Assembly (NCBI RefSeq): GCF_009765975.1
Contig: NZ_LMUJ01000054.1
Span: 293,501 to 329,154 of the forward strand
DNA length: 35,654 nucleotides
DNA from: Acidisphaera sp. S103
GTDB lineage: Bacteria; Pseudomonadota; Alphaproteobacteria; Acetobacterales; Acetobacteraceae
Reading direction: 5' to 3'
In this document: piece after piece, positions 24,591 through 33,696 of the stretch
Layout: each line of letters begins with the position of its first letter
Position numbering within the stretch: the first letter of the stretch is position 1
The notes under the pieces: generated by a model
What the model saw: the letters and a program-made list of their open reading frames with translations, nothing else
Databases searched by the model: none
What the model was told of the DNA's origin: nothing
Program-made: the position numbers and the translations under genes

Positions 24591-25380
24591 ATTGCACGAG
24601 CGGCGAGGCGGCAGCGGGCAGATCGAACCCGGCGATCCGCGCCTGCCCAGCCATCAGTGTGATATATTGGGCGACCGCGCGGCGCCACGTGCGTTCTTCC
24701 AGATAGCTGGCGATGCGGGCACGGACGGCTTCGAACGGTAAAGTCTCGCCCGCGATCCCGCGGTCCAGACGAAGAACGTGGACGCCGTAGCGCGTGCGCA
24801 CCGGTGTTGGGCAGATCTGGCCGGGCTCCATGACCACAAGAAAAGTCTCGAACTCCGGGGTTGTCTCGCCCCGCACGATCTGTCCCAGCCGCCCGCCTTC
24901 GGTCGCGGACGGGCAGTCGGACAGGCTGCGCGCCAGGCTGTCGAACCTGTCCGGATGACGCTGGAGGTCGGCGAGCACCGCGGCAGCCTGGGCCTCGGCT
25001 TTGGCGTAAGCATCGGCATCGTCGCGGCGGGCCTTGAACAGAATGTGCGCCGGTTCGAACAGATCCGGGCCGCGAAAACGCGCCTTATTACTGTCGTAGT
25101 AGCGGCGGCAGACGCTGTCATCGGCCTTTGGCGTGACGACCTCGCGTTCCAGCAGCAAACGGATCAGGGATTCCTCGTCCGTCTCACGCGCGCCGTCTTC
25201 CGTGCGCGGTTCGGGCACGAGGTCCAGCGCACATGCGCGTTGGAGCAGCAGTTCGCGAATGACCAGGGCACGGGTTGCTTGTTCCCACGCGATGGCAGGC
25301 GATCCGGCCTGGTGATTTTGCACCTCCCTGGCAATGGCCGCATGCGGTATGGTGACATCGTTAACCGTTACGATTTGCAT
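24589..25380 (-). CDS. Parvulin-type peptidyl-prolyl isomerase of the nitrate reductase operon
   Basis: A 263-residue PpiC/NifM-like protein without a signal peptide, so cytoplasmic. An N-terminal helical part (1-110) precedes a parvulin domain beginning with EPAHILFKARRDDADAYAKA and including SLSDCPSATEGGRLGQIVRG, then TRYGVHVLRLDRG. It probably assists folding of nitrate reductase subunits, as proposed for ppiC genes in nar operons. It starts 3 bases after the narI stop, with GGGGGA inside the narI end as ribosome binding site. The C-terminus SPLVQ looks natural for the family. Confidence 0.85.
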   Translation of the reverse strand: MQIVTVNDVTIPHAAIAREVQNHQAGSPAIAWEQATRALVIRELLLQRACALDLVPEPRTEDGARETDEESLIRLLLEREVVTPKADDSVCRRYYDSNKARFRGPDLFEPAHILFKARRDDADAYAKAEAQAAAVLADLQRHPDRFDSLARSLSDCPSATEGGRLGQIVRGETTPEFETFLVVMEPGQICPTPVRTRYGVHVLRLDRGIAGETLPFEAVRARIASYLEERTWRRAVAQYITLMAGQARIAGFDLPAAASPLVQ

Positions 25381-25383
25381 GAT

Positions 25384-26178
25384 TCAATCCCCCGTAACGG
25401 GTTGCCGAAACTTCGCGCCAGCGGGCTTTGCCGGTCGGGTTCTTGTCACCAGATCGGCCACCGTCAGCGATTGATTCCGGGCCTGATGTCCCACGCTCTG
25501 CCGGCTGCGCACGACCTGGAAGCCCGGGCGGCCGAGATACCAAACCGGTGCGCTCCATACATGCACGAGGCGGGTGAACGGAGAGACCAGGAAGACGGTG
25601 AAGCCCAGCAGGATATGCACCCTGTAGATCAATGGCGTGCCGAGGAGGAGATCGGCCACGCCAGGATGCAGCAGCACGATCCCCTTGATGTAGGCGACCA
25701 GCGTTACGAACAGCGCGCCGTCCATATGCATCGCGGAGACCGGAACGGTCAGCAGGCCGAGGGCAAGCTGCGCCCAGAGCATCAGGATAATCGCGATATC
25801 CCATCGCCGGCTGGTGGCGCGAATGCGCGGGTCGGTCAATCGGCGATGGATCAGCAACGACAGGCCGATGATCGCGATCAGTCCGGCGAGGCCGCCCACC
25901 ACCATGGCGAGCAACTCATGCTGGGCGGGGCTGATCAGCCAGTCCACCGCCCAGTCAGGTATCAGGAAGCCGGCGAAATGACCGGCGATGACGACCAGGA
26001 TACCGACGTGAAACAAATTGGAGCCCCAGCGGAACTGCCGCTTCCGCAGCAACTGACTCGACCCGCTACGCCACGTGTATTGCGCGGTGTCGAAGCGTAT
26101 GAGGCTGCCAAGCGCGAACACGGTAAGACACACGTACGGGTACCAACCATACAGAGCGCTGTTGAGATAATCGCTCAT
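25384..26178 (-). CDS. narI: Respiratory nitrate reductase gamma subunit (cytochrome b)
   Basis: The di-haem b membrane anchor passes electrons from quinol to NarH. The 264-residue protein has five hydrophobic helices. Candidate haem ligands are in FHVGIL and GHFAGF (second helix), and in HILLGF and RLVHVWSAPV (fifth). YLNSALYGWYPYVCLTVFAL is a normal N-terminus for the family. The C-terminal 50 residues are longer and more basic than in E. coli NarI. It starts 12 bases after the narJ stop, with GGAG as ribosome binding site. Confidence 0.93.
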   Translation of the reverse strand: MSDYLNSALYGWYPYVCLTVFALGSLIRFDTAQYTWRSGSSQLLRKRQFRWGSNLFHVGILVVIAGHFAGFLIPDWAVDWLISPAQHELLAMVVGGLAGLIAIIGLSLLIHRRLTDPRIRATSRRWDIAIILMLWAQLALGLLTVPVSAMHMDGALFVTLVAYIKGIVLLHPGVADLLLGTPLIYRVHILLGFTVFLVSPFTRLVHVWSAPVWYLGRPGFQVVRSRQSVGHQARNQSLTVADLVTRTRPAKPAGAKFRQPVTGD

Positions 26179-26190
26179 CGGCCCATCTCC

Positions 26191-26871
26191 TCAGGCGGTC
26201 GCGGCGTCACGGGTGGCAGCACGAAGCCGGGTCCGCAGACGATCGGTTCCGCACCTGTCCATTTGTTCACCAGGTCCAAAATGCACCGCCGCTTCCTCCC
26301 ACGCCGCATCCAGTGCCACGAGATCGTTGGGGTCTTCGGCGCAGGTATCCGGCCCGTCGATCGCGGGGGCGTCGGCCAACGTGGCAAGCGCCTGGAACAC
26401 CGCCGCATAGGCGCTTTTGCGTGTGACAAGCCGGTCCGCGAGGACCTGAAGAATGCCCGCCGGTTCGGCCAGCAGCGCCTGTGCCTCATGCCCTGGAAGC
26501 AACGAGAGGAACTCGAGGAACAATGGCAGGAAGTCGGGCAATTCGCTGGCGGTTGGTTCGAATCCATGATCGCGATAAAGCGCGATCAGGTCCGCCATCG
26601 CCTGCCCGCGATCACGGCTTTCGCCATGCACGTGCTCGAACAGATGCAGCGACAGTGTGCGGCTGCGATCGAACAGCGCGAAATACCGCTCCTGCAAATC
26701 ATAGATGTCGCGGCCGGCCAGTTCTGCCAGCAGAAGATCGATGGCGGCGCGACGTGGTGCCGGCACCAGGCCCTCCTCGGCCAACACCAAGGCGATCTCG
26801 TCCGTCGCGGCTTGCAGTGCCTCGGTAGGATAGGCGATGAGGGCCGCGAGGGCGCGGTAGGTGCGGGCCAT
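26191..26871 (-). CDS. narJ: Nitrate reductase molybdenum-cofactor assembly chaperone
   Basis: The cytoplasmic chaperone holds NarGH for molybdenum cofactor insertion and is not part of the final enzyme. The product is 226 residues, all-helical, with YRALAALIAYPTEALQ at the start, DLQERYFALFDRSRTLSLHL then FEHVHGESRDRGQAM, and the signature LPDFLPLFLEFLSLLPG. The start is fixed by a TGATG junction in which the narJ ATG (26871) shares one base with the narH stop. A larger frame upstream in narH is a shadow. Confidence 0.92.
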   Translation of the reverse strand: MARTYRALAALIAYPTEALQAATDEIALVLAEEGLVPAPRRAAIDLLLAELAGRDIYDLQERYFALFDRSRTLSLHLFEHVHGESRDRGQAMADLIALYRDHGFEPTASELPDFLPLFLEFLSLLPGHEAQALLAEPAGILQVLADRLVTRKSAYAAVFQALATLADAPAIDGPDTCAEDPNDLVALDAAWEEAAVHFGPGEQMDRCGTDRLRTRLRAATRDAATA

Positions 26872-28385
26872 CACACCACCTCCATCGGGGTCTTCGACTT
26901 CTTCGCATCGAACAGGCCGAAGCCGGTCTTTCCGGAACAGCCCTCGCCGAAGGAGAAGCCGCAGGAACCACGCATCTGGAAAGTGTCCTCGCCGGTCTCG
27001 CGATGGGCGGTCGGGATGACGAACCGGTCCTCGTAGTTGGCGATGGCCATGAGCTGGTACATGTCCTCGATGTCCTGCCCGGACAGCCCCACACGCTCGG
27101 CGATCGAGTCGATGATCACGCCGTCCACTGTCTTGGCACGCATGTAGGCGCGCATCGCCAGCATTCGCTCCAGGGCGGCGGTGACCGGTTCGGTGCGGCC
27201 GGCGGTCAGCAGGTTGGCCAGGTATTCGACCGGAATACGCAGCGACTTCACGTCCGGCATCCCGCCGATGGTGCCGAGATCGCCTTTCGCGGCGGCGGCC
27301 TGGATCGGCGAAAGCGGCGGTACATACCAGACCATCGGCAGGGTGCGGTACTCGGGATGCAGCGGGAAGGCAATCTTCCATTCCATCGCCATTTTCCAGA
27401 TCGGCGATTTCCGCGCACCCTCCAGCCAGGCCTCCGGGATGCCGTCAAGCCGAGCCTGCGCCTGTACGGCGGGGTCGTGCGGATCGAGGAAGACTTTGAG
27501 TTGTGCCTTGTAGAGATCGCCTTCGTCCGGGACGGAGGCGGCCTCCTCGATGCGGTCGGCATCGTAGAGAATGACACCCAGATAGCGGATGCGGCCGACG
27601 CAGGTCTCCGAACACACGGTCGGCTGCCCCGCTTCGATGCGCGGATAGCAGAAGATGCATTTCTCCGATTTGCCGGACGACCAGTTGTAGTAAATCTTTT
27701 TGTAGGGGCACCCCGAAACGCACATGCGCCAGCCGCGGCATTTGTCCTGATCGATCAGGACGATACCATCCTCCTCGCGCTTGTAGATGGCGCCAGAGGG
27801 ACACACGGCCGCACAAGCCGGATTGAGGCAGTGTTCGCAAAGGCGCGGCAGATACATCATGAACGTGTTCTCGAAGGCGCCGTAGATTTCCTTCTGCACG
27901 CCCTCGAAATTGCTGTCCTTGGAACGATTGGCGAATTCCCCGCCGAGGATTTCTTCCCAGTTCGGCCCCCATTCGATCTTCTCCATCCGCTTGCCGGTGA
28001 TCAGCGAACGCGGCCGGGCGGTCGGCATGACCTTGCCCTCGGGCGCCGTCTGCAAATGTCCGTAGTCGAAGGTGAATGGTTCGTAGTAGTCGTCGATTTC
28101 AGGCAAGTCCGGGTTGGCGAAGATGTTGGACAAGATGCGCCATTTGCCACCGATGCGCGGTTCGATCTTGCCGTTCTTCCGGCGCGTCCAGCCGCCTTTC
28201 CAACGCTTCTGATTTTCCCAGTCCTTCGGATAGCCAACGCCGGGCTTGGTCTCGACGTTGTTGAACCACGCGTATTCCATGCCTTCGCGGCTGGTCCACA
28301 CGTTTTTGCAGGTGACCGAACAGGTGTGGCAGCCGATGCATTTATCCAGGTTCAGCACCATCGCGATCTGTGCCCGGACTTTCAT
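26871..28385 (-). CDS. narH: Respiratory nitrate reductase beta subunit (Fe-S)
   Basis: This 504-residue electron-transfer subunit links NarI haems to NarG. Four cysteine groups are visible: CIGCHTCSVTCK from C16, CEHCLNPACAAVCP, CRGWRMCVSGCPYKK, and CIFCYPRIEAGQPTVCSETC. The tryptophan in the third group replaces a cysteine, as in all NarH proteins, and marks the [3Fe-4S] cluster. The start at 28385 (MKVRAQIAMVLNLDKCIGCH) overlaps the narG stop by ATGA; the longer open frame to 28841 lies inside narG. Confidence 0.96.
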   Translation of the reverse strand: MKVRAQIAMVLNLDKCIGCHTCSVTCKNVWTSREGMEYAWFNNVETKPGVGYPKDWENQKRWKGGWTRRKNGKIEPRIGGKWRILSNIFANPDLPEIDDYYEPFTFDYGHLQTAPEGKVMPTARPRSLITGKRMEKIEWGPNWEEILGGEFANRSKDSNFEGVQKEIYGAFENTFMMYLPRLCEHCLNPACAAVCPSGAIYKREEDGIVLIDQDKCRGWRMCVSGCPYKKIYYNWSSGKSEKCIFCYPRIEAGQPTVCSETCVGRIRYLGVILYDADRIEEAASVPDEGDLYKAQLKVFLDPHDPAVQAQARLDGIPEAWLEGARKSPIWKMAMEWKIAFPLHPEYRTLPMVWYVPPLSPIQAAAAKGDLGTIGGMPDVKSLRIPVEYLANLLTAGRTEPVTAALERMLAMRAYMRAKTVDGVIIDSIAERVGLSGQDIEDMYQLMAIANYEDRFVIPTAHRETGEDTFQMRGSCGFSFGEGCSGKTGFGLFDAKKSKTPMEVV

Positions 28386-31300
28386 GACACGGTCTCCTTC
28401 TGGCGGGTGGCCGCTGTGCCGTCCAACCAGTCCACCTTGTCCATGCGGCGGATGATGATGAATTCGTCGCGGTTGGAACCGACCGTGCCGTAGTAGTTCA
28501 GGCCATAGCTTTGCTGTGCGTAGCCGCCGATCATGTGCGTGGGTTTCAGCACCACGCGGGTAACCGAGTTGTGGATGCCGCCGCGCTGGCCGGTCACTTC
28601 GCTGCCAGGCATATTCACGATCTTCTCCTGCGCATGGTACATCATCACCATGCCGGGATTGACCCGTTGCGAGACCACCGCGCGAGCGACCAGCGCGCCG
28701 TTGGTGTTGTAGGCCTCCACCCAGTCGTTGTCCGCGATGCCGACCTGTCGCGCGTCCGTCTCGCTGATCCAGATGCACGGTCCGCCGCGGCTGAGCGTGA
28801 GCATCAGCAGATTGTCGGTATAGGTGCTGTGGATGCCCCATTTCTGATGCGGGGTGATGAAGTTCAGCACGATCTCGGGGTTGCCGTTGCCGTACTTGCC
28901 TTTGATCGCCGCTGTCCCCCTGGTGTCCACCGGTGGCCGCCAGGTGACCAGCGCCTCACCGAACGCCAGCATCCAGAGATGATCCTGGTAGAGTTGCTGG
29001 CGCCCGGTCAGCGTTCGCCAAGGAATGAGTTCATGGACGTTGGTGTAGCCGGCGTTGTAGCAGACCTTTTCGCTTTCGATTCCGGACCACGTCGGTGACG
29101 AGATGATTTTGCGGGGCTGCGCGACGATGTCGCGGAAGCGGATTTTCTCGTCCTCTTTCGCACGCGCCAGGTGAGTGTGGTCGCGGCCGGTCTTCTGGCC
29201 GAGCGCTTCCCAGGCCTTTATGGCGACTTCACCGTTTGTTTCGGGGGCGAGACTCAGGATGGTTTCGATGGCATCGATATCGGTTTCAAGCTGGGGCTGG
29301 CCTGCCGCCGAGCCGGATCGCACCGTGCCGTTCAGGGCGGCCAGGAAGTCGATTTCGTGACCGGTGTCCCAGGTGATTCCCTTGCCACCGTTGCCTGATG
29401 CTTTCAGCAACGGTCCGAGGGCGGTGAATTTGGCGTACAGGTTGGGGTAGTCGCGCTCGACCACCGCGACTGACGGCATGGTGCGGCCGGGCACCGGTTC
29501 GGTGCCGTCGCGTTTCCAGTCGCTCACGCCGTATGGCTGCGCGAGTTCGCCCGGTGTGTCGTGCTGCATTGGCGTCAGCACGACGTCGGTTTCGCGGCCC
29601 AGCACCTCCGGACAGATCTCCGAAAACGTCCGGGCGAGGCCTTTGTAGATGTCCCAGTCGGTGCGGGATTCCCAGGCCGGGTCAACCGCGGCGGTCAGCG
29701 GGTGAATGAACGGGTGCATGTCGGACGTGTTGAGGTCGTTCTTTTCGTACCAGGTGGCTGTCGGCAGCACGATGTCGGAATAGACGCAGGTGGTGGACAT
29801 GCGGAAATCCAGCGTGACCAGCAGGTCCAGTTTTCCCTCGGGGGCCTTGTCGTGCCAGGCCACGTCTTGCGGCTTCTCGCGGCCCTCGACGCCCAGATCC
29901 TTGCCCAGTACGCCGTTGCTGGTACCAAGCAGATGCTTGAGGAAATACTCGTGACCCTTGCCGGAGGATCCAAGCAGGTTGGAGCGCCACACGAACATAT
30001 TGCGCGGCCAGTTCGCCGGGTCGTCCGGATCGTGGCAGGACATTTCCAGCTCACCCGACCGCAACGCCTTCGGCACGTAGTCTTTGGGGTCCAGGCCCGC
30101 TTCCTTGGCGCGGGCGGCGATGGTCAGCGGGTTCTGTTTCAGTTGCGGCGCCGAGGGCAGCCATCCCATGCGTTCGGCGCGCACGTTGTAGTCGATCATC
30201 GATCCGGACCAGTCGCCGTCGGGTGCGGTCGGGGACAGAATGTCAGAAACCTTCATCGTTTCGTACCGCCACTGGTTGGTGTGCGCGTAGAAGAACGACG
30301 TGCCGTTCATGTGACGCGGCGGGCGGCACCAGTCGAGGCCGAAGGTGACGGGCACCCAACCGGTCTGCGGGCGCAGCTTCTCCTGCCCCACGTAATGCGA
30401 CCAGCCGCCGCCGGATCGACCGACGCAGCCGCACAGCACCAGCAGATTGATGATGCCGCGATACGTCATGTCCATGTGGTACCAGTGGTTCACCCCGGCG
30501 CCGAGGATCACCATGGAGCGGCCGTTCGTCGTCTCAGCGTTAGTGGCGAATTCGCGCGCGACATGGATGATGTGCGCGCGTGGCACGCCGGTGACACGTT
30601 CGGCCCAGGCGGGGGTGTAGGGTTCATCCTGGTCGTAGTCGGATGCAACACCCTCGCCGCCGAGGCCACGGTCCAGGCCGTAATTGGCACAGAGCAGATC
30701 AAAAGCCGTTGCGACCGGTGTGTTACCATCCTTCAGCACGAGCGTACGCACCGGAACGTTCCGTGTCACGATATCGGGGTGCTGGGTCGCGACGAAACCA
30801 TTGGTCGCTGCGCCGCCGAAATAGGGAAACGCCACCTCTGCCGTCGCGCCGTCATCGATCAGGCTGAGCCGCAGCGACGTTTCCGCGCCGTCGCTTCGCC
30901 GCTGTTCCAAGTTCCACTTGCCTTGCTCGCCCCAGCGGAAGCCGATCGAACCCAAGGGGACGACCGGATTGCCGTCGGCGTCGAATGCGACGGTCTTCCA
31001 GGCGGGATTGTTCGTTTCGTCCAGCGCGTCCACGAAGTCGTCGGCTCGGACCAACCGATCGGGGACGTAGCGGCCGTCTTTAGACACCAGCCGCACCAGC
31101 ATAGGCAGATCGGAGTATTTACGGATGTAATCCTGAAAGTATGGCACCGTCCGGTCGAGGTGGAATTCGCGCAGGATTACATGGCCCATCGCCATTGCCA
31201 ACGCCGCATCGGTGCCCTGCTTGGGATGCAGCCAGAGATCGGCGAATTTGGTCGCCTCAGCATAGTCAGGCGATATGACAGCGTTTTTGGTCCCCTTGTA

Positions 31301-32113
31301 GCGGACCTCCGTGTAAAAGTGCGCATCGGGCGTGCGGGTCTGCGGCACGTTGGAACCCCAGATCAGCAGATAGCCGGCATTGTACCAATCGGCACTTTCC
31401 GGCACGTCCGTCTGCTCGCCCCAGGTCATCGGGCTGGCCGGCGGCAGGTCGCAATACCAATCGTAGAAGGACAGGCAGACGCCGCCCAGCAGCGAGAGGT
31501 AGCGCGCACCGGCGGCGAACGACACCATCGACATCGCGGGGATCGGCGAAAAGCCGACCACGCGGTCAGGGCCGTATTTCTTGACCGTGTAGGCGTTGGC
31601 GGCGGCGATAATCTCGTTGACCTCGTCCCACCCCGCGCGGACCAGGCCGCCCAGGCCGCGTTTGCTGGTATAGCTGTCGCGCTTCTCCGCACTTTCCATG
31701 ATGGAGGACCAGGCCGCGACGGGGGAAAGCGTCGCGCGCGCCTCTCGCCACAGCTTGAGCAGGCGACCGCGTACCATGGGATGCTTCACGCGATTGGCCG
31801 AGTACAGATACCAGGAATAGCTGGCGCCGCGTGCGCATCCTCGGGGCTCATGGTTGGGCAGATCCGGCCGTGTCCGCGGATAGTCGGTCTGCTGGGTTTC
31901 CCACGTCACGATGCCGCCCTTGACGTAGATTTTCCAGGAGCAGGAGCCGGTGCAGTTCACGCCATGGGTGGAGCGCACGATCTTGTCGTGCTGCCAGCGT
32001 TTGCGGTAACCGTCCTCCCAGTCGCGCGGCTCGTTCGTCGTGATGCCGTGGCCGTTGGAGAATGTGCCGACAGTCTTGCGAAAGAAAGTGAGGCGGTCGA
32101 GAAAGTGACTCAT
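28382..32113 (-). CDS. narG: Respiratory nitrate reductase alpha subunit (molybdenum catalytic)
   Basis: The catalytic subunit reduces nitrate to nitrite on the cytoplasmic face, using a bis-MGD molybdenum cofactor and one [4Fe-4S] cluster. It is 1243 residues from ATG 32113, close to the E. coli length. HGVNCTGSCSWKIY near residue 50 carries the His and Cys cluster ligands. ESADWYNAGYLLIWGSNVPQ includes the Asp expected to bind molybdenum. The conserved TRTPDAHFYTEVRYKGTKN and PKQGTDAALAMAMGHV segments follow. The ribosome binding site is AGGAAGGC. An upstream frame to 32278 lies over the narK end and is rejected. narG starts 46 bases after narK, and narH overlaps its end. Confidence 0.97.
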   Translation of the reverse strand: MSHFLDRLTFFRKTVGTFSNGHGITTNEPRDWEDGYRKRWQHDKIVRSTHGVNCTGSCSWKIYVKGGIVTWETQQTDYPRTRPDLPNHEPRGCARGASYSWYLYSANRVKHPMVRGRLLKLWREARATLSPVAAWSSIMESAEKRDSYTSKRGLGGLVRAGWDEVNEIIAAANAYTVKKYGPDRVVGFSPIPAMSMVSFAAGARYLSLLGGVCLSFYDWYCDLPPASPMTWGEQTDVPESADWYNAGYLLIWGSNVPQTRTPDAHFYTEVRYKGTKNAVISPDYAEATKFADLWLHPKQGTDAALAMAMGHVILREFHLDRTVPYFQDYIRKYSDLPMLVRLVSKDGRYVPDRLVRADDFVDALDETNNPAWKTVAFDADGNPVVPLGSIGFRWGEQGKWNLEQRRSDGAETSLRLSLIDDGATAEVAFPYFGGAATNGFVATQHPDIVTRNVPVRTLVLKDGNTPVATAFDLLCANYGLDRGLGGEGVASDYDQDEPYTPAWAERVTGVPRAHIIHVAREFATNAETTNGRSMVILGAGVNHWYHMDMTYRGIINLLVLCGCVGRSGGGWSHYVGQEKLRPQTGWVPVTFGLDWCRPPRHMNGTSFFYAHTNQWRYETMKVSDILSPTAPDGDWSGSMIDYNVRAERMGWLPSAPQLKQNPLTIAARAKEAGLDPKDYVPKALRSGELEMSCHDPDDPANWPRNMFVWRSNLLGSSGKGHEYFLKHLLGTSNGVLGKDLGVEGREKPQDVAWHDKAPEGKLDLLVTLDFRMSTTCVYSDIVLPTATWYEKNDLNTSDMHPFIHPLTAAVDPAWESRTDWDIYKGLARTFSEICPEVLGRETDVVLTPMQHDTPGELAQPYGVSDWKRDGTEPVPGRTMPSVAVVERDYPNLYAKFTALGPLLKASGNGGKGITWDTGHEIDFLAALNGTVRSGSAAGQPQLETDIDAIETILSLAPETNGEVAIKAWEALGQKTGRDHTHLARAKEDEKIRFRDIVAQPRKIISSPTWSGIESEKVCYNAGYTNVHELIPWRTLTGRQQLYQDHLWMLAFGEALVTWRPPVDTRGTAAIKGKYGNGNPEIVLNFITPHQKWGIHSTYTDNLLMLTLSRGGPCIWISETDARQVGIADNDWVEAYNTNGALVARAVVSQRVNPGMVMMYHAQEKIVNMPGSEVTGQRGGIHNSVTRVVLKPTHMIGGYAQQSYGLNYYGTVGSNRDEFIIIRRMDKVDWLDGTAATRQKETVS

Positions 32114-32159
32114 CTTGCTGCCTTCCTGATCGTGCCGGTTGCGACCCCGTTCATCCGTG

Positions 32160-33497
32160 TCATGCCGGCACACCGTTATTGCGGGTACGGATGAAACCGA
32201 CTGAAACCATGATCGCCGCCACGGCCAACACGACATAGACGAAGAATCCGCCGGAATAGCCGGCATCACCCATTGCACCGGCGAACAGGCCGAGGGTCGG
32301 CGGGATCACGAAACCGCCGAGGGCACCAAGCCCGCCCACCAGGCCCGAAGCACCGCCGACCGCGTGCGGCACGTATTTCGGCACCATCTTGAACACCGCG
32401 GCGTTGCCCAGGCCCATGCCGAGGCCAATCAGCAGTTCGCCCGCGACGTTGATCGGGAAATCGATCACCGCGGTCAGCAGCGCCGCGCCGACCAGCACGA
32501 TGATGAAGGCGATCGTTGCCATGTATTCGCCGCCGAACCGTTCGGCGAGCGAGCCTCCGCCCACGCGCGCCACGGCCGCCAGCAGGGAGAAGCCAACGCC
32601 GCCAAGGATGCCAGCATCGGTCAGGCTGAGATGGTGCAGGTTGGTCCAGTAGGTCGGGAACCAGGCGGTAAGGGCCAGGAAGCCGCCAAAGGAGACAAAG
32701 TACAGGAAGGTCAGGCCCCAGGTGCGTGTTTCGTCGGCCGCCGTCAGCAAGGCACCCCAGACCGAGTTGCCGGGGAACAGTTCCTGACCACAGCTCTGAG
32801 CCACACTGCGCGCATCGTCGGCACCGGTGCCGCGGGCACGAAGCTGGAAGTAGTAAGCGTCGCGAGCCAGCCAGCCATAGATGCCGGTGCCGATCAGCAG
32901 GAAGGCGAGCCACGCCAGATACGACCCGGCAAGACCAAACGCGGCGATGGCGAAGGGCAGGATCATCGTGAACAGGCCGGGTGCCAGGTTGCCGACGCCA
33001 CCATAGATACCCAGGGCGGTGCCCTGCCGGTTGCGTGGAAACCAGTAGGAAACCTGTGGAATGCCGACCGAGAACGTGGCGACGCCGCAGCCGCTCATGA
33101 AGCCGAACAGCAGGATAACCGGGTAAAGTGCGGCTGTGACGTGCGGCACGGTGACCAGGATGAACACCAGCCCCCACATGCCGACGATGGACATGCCGAA
33201 CAGGACCAGCATCGGCAGGCGGCCGCCGACCTTGTCCACCCAGGCACCGAAAGGAATACGCAGCAGCGAGCCGGTAAGCTGGGGGGCGGCCACGAGCAGT
33301 CCAACCATCAGCGGCGAAAGCTGCATCGACTGCTGGAATGCATGGGCGGCCGGCCCATAAAGCGCGACCGCGGCAAATCCGATGAAGAACCCCCAGGTGC
33401 CCATGATGAGGCCCTGGCGCGGGTTGCCCAACACCCCGCCCCGTGTGATCGCGACAGTCGTCTCTGCCTGAACACCCCGCAGCCCTATCGCGTGCAT
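32160..33497 (-). CDS. narK: Nitrate/nitrite transporter, major facilitator family
   Basis: A 12-helix inner-membrane transporter that imports nitrate or exchanges it for nitrite. It is 445 residues from ATG 33497, preceded by AGGGAAA. The frame stays open to a TTG at 33617, but that codon lies within the FNR box, so 33497 is preferred. The family signatures are GIYGGVGNLAPGLFTM and GLGMGLGNAAVFKMVPKYVP, the two nitrate-signature glycine stretches. LLRIPFGAWVDKVGGR matches the cytoplasmic loop 2-3 motif. It is the first gene of narKGHJI, so its promoter probably drives the whole operon. Whether it is a proton symporter (NarK1) or an antiporter (NarK2) is not settled by reading. Confidence 0.94.
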   Translation of the reverse strand: MHAIGLRGVQAETTVAITRGGVLGNPRQGLIMGTWGFFIGFAAVALYGPAAHAFQQSMQLSPLMVGLLVAAPQLTGSLLRIPFGAWVDKVGGRLPMLVLFGMSIVGMWGLVFILVTVPHVTAALYPVILLFGFMSGCGVATFSVGIPQVSYWFPRNRQGTALGIYGGVGNLAPGLFTMILPFAIAAFGLAGSYLAWLAFLLIGTGIYGWLARDAYYFQLRARGTGADDARSVAQSCGQELFPGNSVWGALLTAADETRTWGLTFLYFVSFGGFLALTAWFPTYWTNLHHLSLTDAGILGGVGFSLLAAVARVGGGSLAERFGGEYMATIAFIIVLVGAALLTAVIDFPINVAGELLIGLGMGLGNAAVFKMVPKYVPHAVGGASGLVGGLGALGGFVIPPTLGLFAGAMGDAGYSGGFFVYVVLAVAAIMVSVGFIRTRNNGVPA

Positions 33498-33603
33498 GGT
33501 TCGGTTTCCCTGGCGCAGGGCGCTGGCGGCAGCGAACTTTCCATTCTGGCTTGCTCCGGTCTTTGGTCCGGTCACCACAATGACGGTCCTGCCGCCATCG
33601 ACC

Positions 33604-33617
33604 TTGATCTGGATCAA
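33604..33617. promoter_or_regulatory. FNR/DNR-type box, perfect match
   Basis: TTGATCTGGATCAA equals the consensus TTGAT-N4-ATCAA in all ten defined positions. It lies 107-120 bases upstream of the narK start. A class II promoter centred here would start transcription near 33569. Likely bound by the Crp/Fnr protein encoded divergently, or by another FNR-family regulator of the cell. Confidence 0.8.
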
Positions 33618-33647
33618 TGCTGGGTCCGCATGGGAATGATTTTATCC

Positions 33648-33661
33648 GTGATGTAGATCAT
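33648..33661. promoter_or_regulatory. Second FNR/DNR-type box, 8 of 10 positions
   Basis: GTGATGTAGATCAT keeps the core TGAT-N4-ATCA and deviates only at the outermost base of each half-site. It is centred 44 bases from the perfect box and 42 bases before the regulator ATG at 33697. It could add to narK activation or control the regulator itself. Confidence 0.55.
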
Positions 33662-33696
33662 GCATCGGTGCGCGCCGCGTATCCCGGCCGGTCTGA

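Noticed and set aside
24778..27036. 752-codon open frame on the plus strand across ppiC, narI and narJ
   Set aside because: It runs antisense through three coupled nar genes and has no recognisable domain.
27003..28493. 496-codon open frame opposite narH
   Set aside because: Antisense to conserved Fe-S cysteine codons; no domain.
28386..28841. N-terminal extension of narH to 28841
   Set aside because: Lies inside narG in another frame; the MKVRAQIAMVL start with ATGA overlap is the family start.
29561..32194. 877-codon open frame on the plus strand opposite narG
   Set aside because: It is entirely antisense to a conserved gene. The translation is His/Arg/Gln-rich without a domain, as expected from the antisense frame of GC-rich coding DNA.
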